Of a DNA stretch of 64,000 bases, positions 1-13,454 are shown piece after piece. The stretch's first letter is position 1. Each line of letters starts with the position of its first letter. The position numbers were made by a program, and so were the translations under genes. The notes under the pieces were generated by a model. It did no database searches, had not been told where the DNA came from, and saw nothing but the letters and a program-made list of their open reading frames with translations. Source of the stretch: Phytoseiulus persimilis (Eukaryota > Arthropoda > Arachnida > Mesostigmata > Phytoseiidae); contig CM075101.1 in NCBI GenBank assembly GCA_037576195.1, forward strand, positions 34,472,001-34,536,000, read 5' to 3'.

Positions 1-112
1 TGGCACCTCAGAACATTTTGGAGGACATACCGGACGAAGAATTGGCAGAAAACGCACCACAAATTGACGAGGAGCGGGATCTCGACCTCATAGAAGCCGC
101 GATACTGGCTAG

Positions 113-2312
113 GAAGTCAGCATTATTTCGGCTAGAGATGATACGATACGGATAAAGTGAGTGAGACTCGTGAATTCTACTCGGTCAATGACTGCGTTGA
201 GGAGTTATCATTGTTTCATTCGAGATGACCTGACCTTGTCAACGGCTTCTACTCCAACAAGGCCTCGAGAATCAATCGTTTCGGGACCACAGGAACTCAC
301 GTAGCTTACGATGGGGTATCTCAAAAATCGTTCGAGGAAATTTATAACCAGCGGAAGAAGAACAAGCATAAAGAATGCATCCAGATTTTCAAGGTATCGC
401 TCAAATATATAATCATTTGGGATGTAGTTTTGGTTTCTGAAACTTATTGATGTATTCTGAACGAACAGAATAGCTTTCGCGAACCGTGACCGAAGCACTG
501 CCCTTACTCCCAGTATGAAACTCAGTGACTCTTCTATTTAAAGGGTCACCATAAAGGTGTGTTTCCGATCCTGTTCATACCGTTTGAAGGGGACGCTCAA
601 GCATCGGAGAATGAAGACTCTGGCGAAGAGAGCTTAGGACCCAAAGGCGACATCATAATCTCCGGTAGTTTCGACTGTTCGGCCCGGAGCTGGGATTTGT
701 ACACAGGCCGTTGTTTGAGAGTGAGTTTTCCATGATTCATGCGAGTTGGGCGCCCATGGCACTGTTTATCGGAATCCCAGAGAAGCGCAAAGCAAGTCTG
801 GTTCAGTGCAGGTCTACGACCGGTCGTTTTTATGAAGCTGACGAATCGGTCTCCATCATTGTCGAACTGTGTGGTGGACGCTGGAATATCCCTTTCGCTA
901 TCAAGAGCAACAGCAGCGAGAGCTTGGCCGAATGGGGTTCACGTATACTTAATTGGAGTTGCGAGGTCAGAGGTTCCGGTTCAGAGATTTGAACAGCGTG
1001 ACTCAGAGGCTACGCGGAAGTCGGAGGACCAACTCAGAATTACGTAGCTGTCGCACACAGTTCTGCGTAACACGATCATTTACATCCACAATTCTCTCAT
1101 ATCAACATCATTATGTTCGCCGCCTGTCCGGAACATGTGGAAGCTTGCGCTGATCGCTAACATTGCATTTTCTCGATATCAATCCGAGTTGACTACACCG
1201 ATTTCGAAGAGCACCAACGGCGTACGGAAGAGTTGAGAATGCTTGTGAGTGATTTATGCACCGTAATGAATCCCAAAATCGTTTTTCAGACGTTTAAGGG
1301 CCACACGCAGGCCGTGAACGACTTGGCGGTAGATTCTGAAGCAGAGTATTTATTCACGGGAGGAGGGGATGGATCCATACGGCAGTGGGTCCTACGAACG
1401 GGAGAATGCAAGCGAGTTCTGGTCGGGCATCAAGGACCTGTGGTTTGTCTGATTGTGAGTACCAAATGAGCCAGCCCCCTCGGTCGAACTCAATTGGCGG
1501 AATCGATGATCTTGGCTGTGCTGTCCTTCAAGGGCATCTTTTCATATTCGACGACCTGGCTAGCGAGCGAGCGAACGCATTCGAATCAAGAGTTGTTTCA
1601 GACCAGCGCGAAAATGCTCTTCTCCGGAAGCGCTGACGGAACCGCGCGATCCTGGGTGATGGAATTCGGCGAATCTACCAGAGTATATCGCGGCGCCGCA
1701 AAAACAGTAGAATGTCTACGTTACTATGACAGGATGCGTGAGTGTCTCTGGCTCGTTTCGCTCACAATCAACTCGAATTCGAGAGACCAGCAGGATGGTC
1801 GACCCAACATTAATTAGGATCCCCTCCAACCAGAGATGAACAATGTGTATTGATTGACTAGAAACGTGAACACCGAGTCGAAGTCCATTGATTGTTTCGT
1901 TGATGACCTTGCAGTGTATTCGGGCTCTAGCGATACTTCGGCCAGGATGTACGAAGCCAAGTCAGGGAGCCATAAACGATCATTCCATGGCCACGAGAAT
2001 AGTATCACGTGCTTGGAGGTGAGTGGGAATCGGAACATGGACCAACTCTCGAACCTTCGACGCATCCGTCAAGTGAGCGACTGATTTAGCCTCCCAACCT
2101 GCTGACAGCGAAATTTCATTCTGTAGGTGACTCGAGGCCGCCTCTTCACGGGATCATACGATGGAACTTTATTCGTTTGGGATACAACGGGTGTGGTGGA
2201 CGAAACGGTATTCAACGTAGAAGAAGAACCCGAAGACAGTGATATTGAAGACGACGATGAGAACATCAAGAAAGCGATGCAGATACTCGATGGCTTCGTT
2301 CACGGGACTTAG
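113..2312 (+). CDS. WDR86: WD repeat-containing protein 86-like (5' end incomplete)
   Basis: WD40 beta-propeller protein, a likely protein-protein scaffold of unknown partner. Proposed exons: 113-156, 270-393, 544-720, 1290-1454, 1602-1737, 1915-2018, 2127-2312 (stop TAG). They are phase-consistent and give 312 codons including the stop. At least five blades are visible: CIQIFKGH, CLRTFKGH, CKRVLVGHQG and SFHGHENSITCLEV, with strands such as SGSFDCSARSWD, GGGDGSIRQW, GSADGTARSW and GSYDGTLFVWD. The acidic insertion between the first full GH and the SGSFD strand matches the long loop I recall in vertebrate WDR86. The C-terminus is acidic (VEEEPEDSDIEDDDE). The first two exons are the least sure: before position 113 a different frame looks coding, so an exon boundary or an indel may be misplaced. 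The start codon and N-terminal blades lie upstream of the window. Confidence 0.72.
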
Positions 2313-2721
2313 CAGTTCATCCATCGATTTTGGCCACAAGAACATGTTTATGTACTTGTACATTTGATGTAAAATAACAATGTAGAGTTCTATCTGTTTT
2401 TCCAAATCGATTCTTCTCCGTCCTGTGCGAGCAACAAGGAACAAATTTAACGCCGATTCTGAAAGAAACTGAGTGATTCGTCACACGGCATTCGAGGTAC
2501 CGAGTTTAGATCAATCAAAGGCCTGGTCGCTCCACACCTAAGTACGCCGAAGATTCGGGATCTGCACTGGCAAATACCTTCGGCCCGATGCGAGAGGACT
2601 TTGGCTATCTTACAGCTAGGGGATGACCATTTTCTGGAAAATTTTGGACGGAACACACTCTCGCATACGGTTGTCGGCAAGCGGTGCATGTGTCAGCAAT
2701 CGCTCCATCTTGATGCGCGAT

Positions 2722-4786
2722 TCAAATGTGGTCACAAGATGACACAAATGTTTTCCATTCCTCAGATTGTGGTTTGAAAACCCCCCGCTCAGTGACAATG
2801 GCTGGAACAAAAATAGTCGTTGAGGAGTATCCATGAGGGATTCAGTGGTCATTAGGTGCCTAGACTCATCGAGCCAGCCTAGTTCTTGGGGTCTCCAAAG
2901 CATCCTCCATCCACACATGCATAGATAGATGCACGGATATCTCGAAGAATTTCACGTGATACTGTCAAATATGGGGTCGTGGTATGGGCTCAATCACAAA
3001 AGACCGGAGTATGCTACGAACTAATGACACGACCTGACATTTATCTTCCTATACATAAGGATCGATGGATGTAACATGATTGATGCCTAATTTCCCATGA
3101 TCTACTCATCGAATATGACTGTATTGGAAAGGAGCTGAACATTCTCGGATACATCTGCTAGTACCTGAGATCAAATCGTTGGGCGTGACGTCGAACGCCG
3201 GATTCCAGCAATCGTTCGTGATTCTTGTCGACACTTCGCTAGCCGGCCTTTCTTCGATAGGGATCTCTACTCCGGATCGTATTTTTGCATCAACGGTTGT
3301 GGAGGGACACGCCACCAAGAACGGGACTTTGTGATAGGACGCGGCAATGGCAGCCTGGAAACACAACGAGGCGGGGTTTGGCTGATGATAGCTGAGAAAG
3401 AGTTCCGGCAACTTTACGTCGACTAGTTACCTGGTATGTTCCGATTTTATTCGCCGTATCTCCATTCGCAGTCACGCGGTCAGCTCCGACAACAACGGCA
3501 TGGATTTGCTTCTTCCTCATCAGAAACGACACCATGTTATCACAGATCATTGTTGAAGGTATTTTTTCGGTTGCCTGCATTTCGAAAGTGGACTCGTATG
3601 GCTTCGCCAATCATCCCGGAACGAACGGTTTACAACTCTCAACTTGGTGAGAAAAGAAGAGGACATATTTGGGCCATATCCGACGGAAATATTCAAGACC
3701 ACGAACCAATTCGTAGGCTGTGAGTCTTTCACCCTGGTTATAGGGCCTGGTTTCTGTGAAATAAGCCGTTTCTAGACGGTGATCTTCATGCAGTTTTCGA
3801 ATAACTCCCAACGCTGTGCCATAGCCCGCAGTCGCCAAACTGCCCGTATTGCACACAGTCAAGACATTGACCTATAGAAACGCGGCAGATGATCAGGATT
3901 GTGCCAACCAAACCTCTGACACGAACTCATCCATTTAATCGTCCAGGAAGGAGCCATAAGCTTGAATTACCTTCTCCGTTCCAGTTGGAACAGTTCTCAG
4001 TATGAAATCGGCCCCGAACTTCGCCATGTTTTTGTTGGTTTCGACGTCTTTCCGGAGCATTCCCTCCGCTGTTTCTATGATCTTCAGTTTATGGCTCGAA
4101 CCATCGATCGTCGAGTCTTCCAAGAGCCTCGAGCTTAGGATCTGGAATTCGGTGTCTTGATCGCTTTTCTGCCTATTGTGCCGCTTCCCTGAGCGCACAG
4201 ATGTGCTGATGTCCCTCACATCTCGAACATGGCACTGGATGGCGACTCGAGTGCTTGGGAAATCTGAGATTGAACCGGGACCGATCCTCATGTCATGAAT
4301 GGATGCGATTCAGGCGGAACACTACCTTGAACTCCTGCGCGGCATTCCTCATATTCACAGCCGTTGGTCGGCTGGTGACCAAGTGGTCAAGAGCCCGAAC
4401 AATCTCTTGGTGGATCTCAAATTTATCGTCGGATTCCATGCGTGTTGCCAGGACGGCCACACTGAGGACACCCACGATGGCGATAGCTGGAGCCCCCCTA
4501 ACCTTGGGAGCGAATATGACGTTCAAACAGTAAGCGGATATTCACAGCGTGAATGCGGGAACAAATCAGAGGACAAGTGACACCCATATCGAACCCTTCG
4601 GAAAAACACAGGAATCAGCGGGGAGGGTTGGTTCCGAACCTGCATAGTGTTGATTGCGCTCCACGCATCTTCCACGCTCTTAATGGGTATGATCCGTGTT
4701 TCCTCCGGTAGTAACAATTGATCGAGAATTCGGAGAGAGCCCCTCTCGTAGAAGATCGCTGAACATTTATTCGCCTCCTCAGTCAT
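2722..4786 (-). CDS. MRI1: Methylthioribose-1-phosphate isomerase, complete in 7 exons
   Basis: Cytosolic enzyme of the methionine salvage pathway. It converts 5-methylthioribose-1-phosphate to 5-methylthioribulose-1-phosphate and belongs to the eIF2B alpha/beta/delta-like fold. Exons, in transcript order: 4786-4640, 4502-4326, 4141-3971, 3871-3707, 3574-3431, 3354-3165, 2801-2722. All have GT-AG borders and matching phases, for 357 residues against about 369 in human. Diagnostic stretches: [26 protein letters not shown] across intron 1, [70 protein letters not shown]. The two family catalytic residues are present (Cys172 in VCNTGS and Asp252 in GADRV). The last exon is only 80 nt and lies beyond a 363-nt intron. 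I chose the start MTEEANK; an in-frame ATG at 4816 would add ten residues. Confidence 0.95.
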
Positions 4787-7700
4787 CCTCGATCTGCATG
4801 GAATGCTAACTTTCACGTTCGTACCAGAGGAGACAAAACAGGCTTCTTGTCAGCCATGTTCCAGACGAGGGCATGAGCTGGCCCAGATTCGGGGGTGGTC
4901 AACGTGTGGGTGAACTCTCATTGCTCGTCACTGAATATAGCTCACCTTCGACTCACTTCGCAGCGAATCTGAGCAACTTAGAATGGAACTCACGGAGCAG
5001 TCTCGGGAGGATTCATGTGAGACCGGCTGGGCGGTCTGCACTGTGTTTGTGTGTGTGGAGAGGGAACGAGATTCACTACAACGACGCTCTCATGATAGAG
5101 TCGAGAGAGTGTCCAGTGTCCACTCGCTTGTCCGACGAGGTAACACAGGCATTCGAGTCTACTTTTATCCCATTATCTGCATCAGAGTATTACCAACAAT
5201 GGGGTCTATCGCGTCAACTCTGGGTACGACTCCAACGATATGCTTCCTACGATTTCGATTATCACCGTCGCTGCACCCTCAGTATTGAAGAGAGCTCATT
5301 GGAAGGGGGGGGGGGCAACCACAAACCGGACAGCAAGAGTCAATAAGAATCAATCGGTAGATCAATCATGGAAGGGGGTCACTCAAGACCAACGACGTTT
5401 TTCAACCGTTCTGAGAACGGGAAGTTGATCAACGTTGCTGATTGATCATCGCTCATGCAATCTCCATCGAAGCACTTAGTGAATCCACCTCAAGTGATAT
5501 TCTCGAAAATAATGTATTTTTAAGAAGCGTTGAACTCCTTACGAAAGATTCAGCTTCGTGGGTAACAGCACTTACCGGTGGCACCTCAGGCAAGGCTGAC
5601 ATTTGAAGACGGCGAACCGTCCGGGAAATGTTGGTGTTTGGAGCACCCAAACGGAACATGAGCGGATACTTTTTTTCAGCAAGTGCGACCAATGAGTGAG
5701 TTAGTAGCTAATGTCAAATCAACGTCATTCTTTTCTAGGCTGTATCCGTTTCGATTGTGGAAAAATCTTGAGAGGTCACGGCCCCGGAAACCGATGATCG
5801 CCCTTCTGATCAAGTATCACGAATACATAAATGTCAAGAACCACTTGTCGCCAGAATGCAGCAACCATGCCCATACAACAACCAGCCCATACAAATATAT
5901 GATCCCTTATTTCTTGCCATTTGAGGACGTAACCATGGGACGCACATGGCTTATCGCTGTGATTTCTATATTGTAAGGCATCAGCTGGCCGAGGATTGAT
6001 CCATATGGAGAGATTGGAAAATCCAACGAGTTGCAAAAGTTCACAGTCAGAAAAAACAAGCACCGATGTGACCGATCCACGGGGATGTGATGTGTATCCG
6101 GAGCAGTGAGAGGCTGCAGGAAACCTGCATTTCCTGTAGGCTTTGGAAATGTGACGGAGGATCCTCAAAGGCAGCTTTTCGTCGACCATCCAACCAAGTT
6201 GGACGAAACACGGGATGTTAAAACTGGTGAATGAATGGAATATCGTTATTTGGAGTCTGTGCAGCACACACACGCAAATCGCAGTGATGACGCAGACTGT
6301 CTGAAACTTCATCGTGGACCAGCTTCGAATAGATTTCATGTTGAATTTTCACTATTTGGTGCCTGCCATGTAGACATTCGGATGTCGCGGAAGCGCTGCG
6401 ACCACGTGTGGCACGGATTCGTTCTTCACCCGCTCCGAGTCGACATAGAGCCTAGCAGCAGGCGTCGTGTTCACTATCGGTTGTATGGTATAGCTGTGAA
6501 CGAGTCGACCTGGATTCAATCGAAGCTGAGAATATTCCGAGCTCGAAGAGATGATTTCGCCCTCTGGAGGTCTCCGTTACTCTTCCAGCATTTCTCAGCG
6601 GAACATTATCCTTCAAAGCTGAATAGAGTCTACCGTTTTCCACGAATGGGTTCCCACTCTACAACCATAGCTCATTCAGGACTGGGATTACTAACCTTCA
6701 AAAGGTTTCGACGGGTCGATCGGTCAATCTACAGCGGCGTGGTTTGCATAAGACTGTCGCCGTCCTCACTCCGTTGTCAGTATTAGATCACCACACATCG
6801 TCGTAAAATCGTCGACAACGACATCAGCAACCCTTCATGCCTTGGGAACGACACATCTCTCCCGAATCCTGGGATCCAAGGAATCCCGTGGATATCCGTG
6901 CGAATCCATTGGCAGAAAAAATAACGCCTCGGATGTCAATTGACGACAACCAACGACAAAGAAAGCTTTCATTCTGTGGAAAAGAAAACATTGTCCATTC
7001 CAAAATGTCGTAACTCTCGTTGAACCAAGATGCTTCTGATCTGTTCCGAATTCAGTTATCAAACCTCGTAGTCCCTTGTCCGTTATAGTTTTCCTTGGTC
7101 GGTCCATGAGAAATCATTCTCGCATCCCTTGACTGATTTCCAGCTCTCCGGAGAAGCAAGGTTCGCTCTGAAACAAAAAAGTTCATGTTACGTGATGAGC
7201 GCGGGATCTGCTCCCTGCATCCGTTGAAATCTATTTTCGCATTCCCATCAACAGCCGCGAGAAAGTGGAAGGCTTTGGTTAAACAATAAATGACTCGATA
7301 ATGTATGATGGAATTAGCGGGGAGTCCTGTCTTATTTTGCACGAAGTGTTTTAAAGACCGTGAAGGGCACCAGGAAATTGAGGTAGCCAGCATTTTTGAA
7401 CATTGATCGGCAGTGAAGGAGATTGGACATGACCACACGAGCGAACACGCGTTCCACACGCACAAGCTCATCGCTGCGGTTGCGAAAGTCTGGATCGGCG
7501 GAGAAACGGGTGCAGGAAGAGAACGCGGAATGGCCTTCATTTCAATATTCGATGATCGACGACTGCTATTTTGAAACTGAGACGTAGCCATGTCGCGGGA
7601 ACGTTTTTTGTCTCCGAATTTCGGGAAACGGCTTGCGTCGCTGAAGTATTTCGCCCAGGAATCCGCTCCTAGCTCCGAGCTGGGCGAAATCTGAGATGGT

Positions 7701-8370
7701 GTCATTCTTCAGCCGAGCCATCTTCGCTCACAGAGCCCCGATTCCATGTCTCGGATTCCGTGAAGAGCCATTTCAGCGAGGAATCGTGAGGCTACGATTT
7801 CTAGGCATTGGCATATGACCCTTCGTCTTGATAGAGGTCCCACTTTTGAATTAAGCGTATTCTACCACATTGTGCTCTCCCGTCTCCGGAAAGTACTGAC
7901 TATCTCCGTACTTCTCCCGATCTGGCTGTACTAGGGAAGCCCGTTTACCAGAGCCGATCGGCGCTCCTCTTGTGGGGTTCTCGAATATATTCCGAGAATT
8001 TCCCCTTCGCGGGAGACGCGCAAGCAATGTCTCCGCGCGCACCTTTCGGAATGAATACCACGCGGCAGAAACGATGGATGCCGCAGTAGCTTGCCATGAT
8101 CCCCCCGAGCACCGGAAGTTAATCATGCCTCCTCATCAGCTCACTGTTTCCACGAGACGTGAACCGAATGTGATGGCGCCGGATCCGTATCTGTAACGCG
8201 TAGTAAAAATTTCGTTCTGAAGGAGCGCGTGTACGCCACCAGTGCAACGGTGACATCCCTGGAAAGTCGTTCCTAGCAAGCCGAACAGGAACCCCTACTC
8301 GTGGAATGGACGGACACACTTCGTGAGAGCAGACTCCCACTTTACCGATAAATACCGATCCAGAACGATC
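4787..8370. other. No recognised gene; MRI1 upstream region and unassigned sequence
   Basis: No family could be recognised on either strand. It must hold the MRI1 promoter. An 11-base G run lies at 5305-5315. A minus-strand open stretch ending at a good donor (CCG|GTAAGT, exon end at 5576) reads KYPLMFRLGAPN then PEVPP and could be a real exon, but I found no partner in the right phase. Other minus-strand open frames (5776-6339, 7052-7705, 7851-8126) have hydrophobic or basic stretches but no motif I know. Several frames at the same place look equally protein-like, so I call none of them. Confidence 0.4.
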
Positions 8371-9394
8371 GCTCATTCCATGCCCGATTTTCCTGCCGGT
8401 TTAGCTACAATCATTCGAAGATTGTCCAATGAGCTTGTGCGGATCGTATCGGAATTCACTCTGCAGCAAGCATCTTCTGATACATTCCGTAACAAATAGG
8501 GGAGACACAACGAACGCGCCTGCCGCGAGTCGAGTCCACTCTCCTTGCACACGGGTCAATTCAGTTTCAGAGCCAGATACTCCAGTCTTCAAACACCAGA
8601 ACAGAGACTTCGACGATTCCGGTCAACCGAGTTCGTTCGAATGAAGACCCACACCGCCCAGAAACATGTTTGCACTGTGTCCCGATCTCAGTCTGAATTT
8701 TCTCAGGTCTCAATTCCAGAATGGTCGCAAGTTGAGATGGACGGAACAAACAAAGGCAGTCGTCTGTGCGCACGTCAATCGTGGACGAGCCGAGCCAAAA
8801 GTCCAGAGCTAGAAGACAAAACGCAAATCACTCAGGGAACTCCGGTGGCCCCAGCAGGAGCAATTAGTGAGTCATTGTTCGTCATGGTGCTCAGGTGTTG
8901 AGGTATCGCAAAGAAAATCCTTGTTCTGCTCAGCGCCTCATTCATATCCGCGAACGCGCGCGCGTCATCCGCGAACAACAGGAGATGCATCCAACGGTTC
9001 TGACAGTTGCGGAAGGATGGTATCAGGTGTGCGGAGAATGAGCAGGCGAGTGTGCGAAGAAGGGAGAGAAAAGGAAGAAAAATCTCTTGGAGTCAACGCA
9101 AGCACTGGCTGATGCCCCTCGCGGTGCGTGGCAGTTCTATTTGTCGACAGTGGAGTTGCAGAACGTCAGAGCGCATACAAAGCACTGCCAGCATGTCATC
9201 TTCTCAGCCAACCAGTCAGCCGCTGACCCCAGAAGGGAATCCCCGAAAGTGTAAGCTCCTTTCGCTGGAGAGGAGAAGCATTTAAAGAGTCGTGAGCCAG
9301 CGAATGCCTCGCAATCAACAATCACTCCGAACGCTCGTGGGACCGGAGAACAGCATCCTCTGAATTCGACACCGAGAACTGCCTACACTCGAAA
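8371..9394 (+). other. Unassigned stretch with overlapping protein-like frames
   Basis: On the plus strand one frame runs from about 8665 to 9250 with amphipathic, tryptophan-containing text (RELRWPQQEQL, then REQQEMHPTVLTVAEGWYQ, then GAWQFYLSTVELQNVRAH). It is broken by a TAG and a TGA. A plausible intron (GTGAGT donor just after the first piece at about 8868, acceptor CTCAG about 30 nt on) is too short to be convincing. It could be a decayed gene, a gene whose introns I have misplaced, or chance in a GC-balanced region. No homologue is recognised. Confidence 0.2.
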
Positions 9395-9512
9395 ATGTAC
9401 TGTGACCCACGGAAGTACAGAGTTGTTTTCACTGCTGTCACTTTTTGCTTGTTCGCGATTTCTATTTCTGATGCGTACATGGCACAGATTCCCAGGGTGA
9501 AAACCATCAACG
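9395..9512 (+). CDS. Candidate first coding exon with a signal-peptide or signal-anchor segment
   Basis: ATG at 9395 opens 39 codons and ends at a consensus donor (AACG|GTAAGT, phase 1). After MYCDPRKYR comes a hydrophobic core VVFTAVTFCLFAISISDAY, followed by a polar stretch. This is the layout of a secreted or single-pass membrane protein, cleavable after SDA or SDAY. I could not find the next exon with certainty between here and FKBP12, so the product is unknown. The alternative is a chance hydrophobic open frame next to a chance donor. Confidence 0.3.
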
Positions 9513-12500
9513 GTAAGTTGCAATATATCTGGACCCTCACGTTCACCTTCCCGATCCGCCACGCTAATGGGTCACTTCTCGAAACATAGAAATCGGGATC
9601 AACGGATTTTCCGAGGTCGGCCGATTTCTCCTCGTACAAGCCATTCACTCGGTTCACACGCAGCGAAGTAGTCTTCGGCTTGAAGAGAACACAGAATCAG
9701 TTTTCCGCACTTCCTTCTCCTTGGGTGGATTACGCTAGTGGATTCTAGAATTCGAATTCTCTTTTCGGGGGAGCCGAATCCACTCAAGTTTAGATCCATG
9801 TAGAGCGATCCGAAACCGCCCCGCTTCCACGAAACTTTATCCACAGGAAATTGTATTCATCCGATGTTTAATATGAAAATACCAGGGGACGAATCTTTTC
9901 ACCCGAAAGATGTTTGTGAAAGGCACACATGCAACTACGCTAAGAAGTAAGACGTGATCCCACTCTTATTGTCCCCCTCGATACACTGATATTTCAATGA
10001 ACGAGTCCCGAACTCGGTTGGCTGATCCCGTCGGGAATTGTAGATGCGACTGGTCGGCACTTGCTCCTGGACTCCTTGCAGGGCCATCACCATCTACGGC
10101 TGCGGGACCGTGATGACACCAACGGGATGCCATGCAGAGACCGACTTGACAAAGAAATATCCTGACTGTTGCATGCCCAAAATCGTGTGCCCATGAGGAA
10201 CTTGGAGAACGCTTGGAGTGTTTGACAATGCTCACCGTGATAATCTGAGCCCAAAAAAATTGACGAAGTCTCGACGAGTATGATCAAGTTCCCACTGCTG
10301 TCGGGCGGCTTGGGAGTCGGCTCCCAACCTTCAGCACGACAGAATTCCGCTGGACCAAAGCTGTATAAACAAGCCATACTTGTAGTCAGGGTAATAAAGG
10401 ACGAGTCAAGTGGTTTTCATAATTCCTTTATGCTAATGCTTCCCTGAGGCTTGATGAGGCAAGCACGGAGCCATCGCAATTGTGCTCCTGTGTCAGAAAT
10501 CAGACTCTCGTGGCCGCGATGGAATGGCTCTACCGGAACACCGCTCATTACCCGTTTTTTCTTCCGCAAGGAGATGTCAGATGTCTGAGAGTTGAAACAG
10601 ATATTGGTTGCTGAAGACGTACCCGTTGCGGATCAGGGTAGCAGGGGCTAGAGATGGGGGGCTTCTCAGCCCTGAGTGGAACAGACAAAGCGTCCATCCT
10701 CCACCAGAGAGAACTTTTTTTTCGTAACATTTCCACAAAATGCGCTTCTTCTTATTCGTTCAGGCGCGAGCGTTCGTAGACGGCCATTTCATCATACAGT
10801 CACCTGAAAAAAAACATTTCACAATTCAATCACGTTCAGTTCGCTCGTAAACCAGGAATGCATTCCGCACAGAATTTCTCAGCACTGATCTTTGAATCAG
10901 ATTCCTTTACACAAAGTCGTGGGGCAACGATAATAAAAGTGACGTCATTTCCTTCAATGTGCCACCTCATCATTGGCGGTAGCAGGCAGAGAACGGGAGA
11001 TGCTCTTTGCTCTTTGTCCGAAAAGCATGTGCGATATGGCTGGAAGGTCTCACTGGGGCGTCGGAGGAGGTGAAACATGTTTCCTTCCCCAAACTAGTGG
11101 TGAGAGATGTTTGTGCTCGTCATGAGATAGTATCATAATTTTTTTTTTTCGATCCCCAACGAAGGCTATCTGGACCTATTGTGTAAACGACAGCATTGGA
11201 CGTGTGAAACTCGTAGTCATGTCAAAGCTCCCACCGAAACCGCGATACCGAGTGCTCGAGTGCGGTCGATTCTTCACATCAGTGACGGTAAATTTTGAAT
11301 CGCCATGAAGGACAGGCTGAGGTGGAGAACTAATTTGAGCGTGGTCGATTTGATCGTGGGACTGTTACGAGCGCATAGTCAATGTGGGCGCATGCTCGGT
11401 TGTGAGATACTCATAGAAAAATTGTGAGGATCCCAAACTCGACGGCTGGAGAATCTGTCGAAGCGGGTACAGAGCATCGCTGCTCTTCCCAAGACTGCGG
11501 TACCCGCAGGGACCTGCAGCTGTCCCCGTGGTGGAAAACGCAGAAAGCCGCATGTGGACTTCATTCAACTTTGAGAGATCATGGATGCGCGCTGGGTTTT
11601 TCCAACCGTTCTTGAGTGATATTTACCAGTTGTAACGATCACATAGGAAGGAGAACGTGCTTTCTGTCGAAATCGAGAGCGGTTCATGGTTGAGCTTTGT
11701 GAGCTGCCTCTTTCAGAGGGCCCATGCGAAAGACAGGCACGTTTCTGATCCGCGTGGGAGGGGCTACGGGAACATTCATGGTCCTAATGAGAACCTTTCT
11801 GATCGAAGAAGACTGAATATTTTCGAGTATCTTCAAGATCTAACCGCAATCGAAAGGGAATTCCAGCACGCGGGAGACTCTCCTAGCAGCTTCCCACAGC
11901 GACCCGTAGATGTTCATTCCGCGTGTCGAGAGACGGGGTGCGGCGAGGAACTCCATCGCAGGAGAACTTGGAAATCGTTGGTTGAAGTGACTCGCAAAGT
12001 ACCCGAACTTGGGAAAAGGATTGACGGCATCCGCATTCCTAAAAGCTGTGAAAGCATGTGGAGCCGTGTCTCTTGATGACCAGAACCCACACTTCCATCA
12101 GTGGACATTGCCTCAGGAAGCTCCATCGTCGACCCCTCCTCGAAAAAACACGCGCTCCGAATTCCCCTTGTCTTCTTCGACCTGCCCACATTGCGTGCAC
12201 TGGTTTTTATCATCTTTGGGAACATATCAATTGCCGGCAGATACCCTACGCGGAAACTTCCGTGGCGATGACTATGAGAATTGGGAGCCACAACACGGTT
12301 TGACGCTAACGGGACCGTGTGTGGGACGAAATCGAGTTCCCGAGGAAAACTCTCAAGAGGTTTACAAAGGTCAGCGTCTTGAACAAAACCTCCGCAAAGC
12401 TTTCATTATTGTGCCGTTGATGTGTAGACTGAAGCTTTGTTACTCCTGAACATCCCCGTGCTAGAATGGACAGAGCGTTCTCGACCAATGTGTCCGTGCT

Positions 12501-13454
12501 CATCGGGTCTCCTCGCAGCTCACCCTGCCGCCGCGGGTATTTTTCTGTGCCGGCGTAGTTCCTGCGTCAATCAAATACTTTCCTTAGAAGAAGTAAGTCA
12601 CCATTTTCACCAGTTCCCAGTATGGCGCGGACACGCGGCGCTTCTTCCAAAACCCGTGAGCGCTGATCTTGTTCCAGGTCGACTCCACCGTGGCCATCCC
12701 GTTGAGCTGTGAGGCTCAGTTCCCGATCGCAGTTGAGGATTCCATCCCGAAGTTGAACCCAAACGCGCCAGAATTTGTCCCAGGATTCATGGAAGCATCC
12801 AACTGAGACGAATGCCACTTCAATAAAGCTTTTTTGAATCATTGAAATTCAACTACACCCTCCTATCACTGACGCCCACCGTGCGATTCACTCGCTCATG
12901 AAGCATTCAATCATGATCGCGATCGATATCCGAGGATTCGGCCAGTCTTCGGTTGTCTGCTAGTCCTCGATCGTACCACGGCGAATCGATTCTGTGTGTG
13001 GTTCTCTAGTGCACGACCGCCAAGCGATGCTAACCACATCGAGAAGAATCGATACCCGATTCCACGGGTCCACGGGTCATCGTTTCGAAGATGAGAACGA
13101 CCGGAAATTGGATGAAATAAATTTCCCTAGGGAGAAAACCTTTCCAATGTCTAACTCCTTTGAGGTGTTACTGTTTCCGAGAAGAGCTCAAAGTGATGGC
13201 GGGACAGCAGGTCTAGGAGTGAGGACTCGGGCCTAAGTTCATGAAGCTCTCTGGTTTTTGAGGGAAGAGCTACCCTTGACACTGAACGCTGTCGGACGGG
13301 ATGTCGACACGGGGTGCAGCCCTGCAAAACATGATTGGACTGCTAGCCCTTCGTTTGGCGCGCGTTCGTTGATCGTTTGGGAAAATCTCGTTCCGGATGG
13401 TGATCTCTGAGGAAATGCAAACAGTAATGATTCCAGCGCTTGAATCTCCGTTTC
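9513..13454. other. Unassigned region, no recognised gene
   Basis: Nearly 4 kb with only short or unconvincing open frames on both strands. It may hold introns and further exons of the candidate gene beginning at 9395. A T-rich run lies near 11140-11152. A perfect 8-bp cAMP-response element palindrome (TGACGTCA) occurs at 10940-10947, far from any recognised start codon. The longest frames (11657-12076 and 12009-12449 on plus, 11914-12291 on minus) overlap one another and show no known motif. Confidence 0.4.

Noticed and set aside
10940-10947. Full CRE palindrome TGACGTCA as a CREB/CRTC target
   Set aside because: No recognised gene start is close, and one 8-mer in 64 kb is expected by chance about once.
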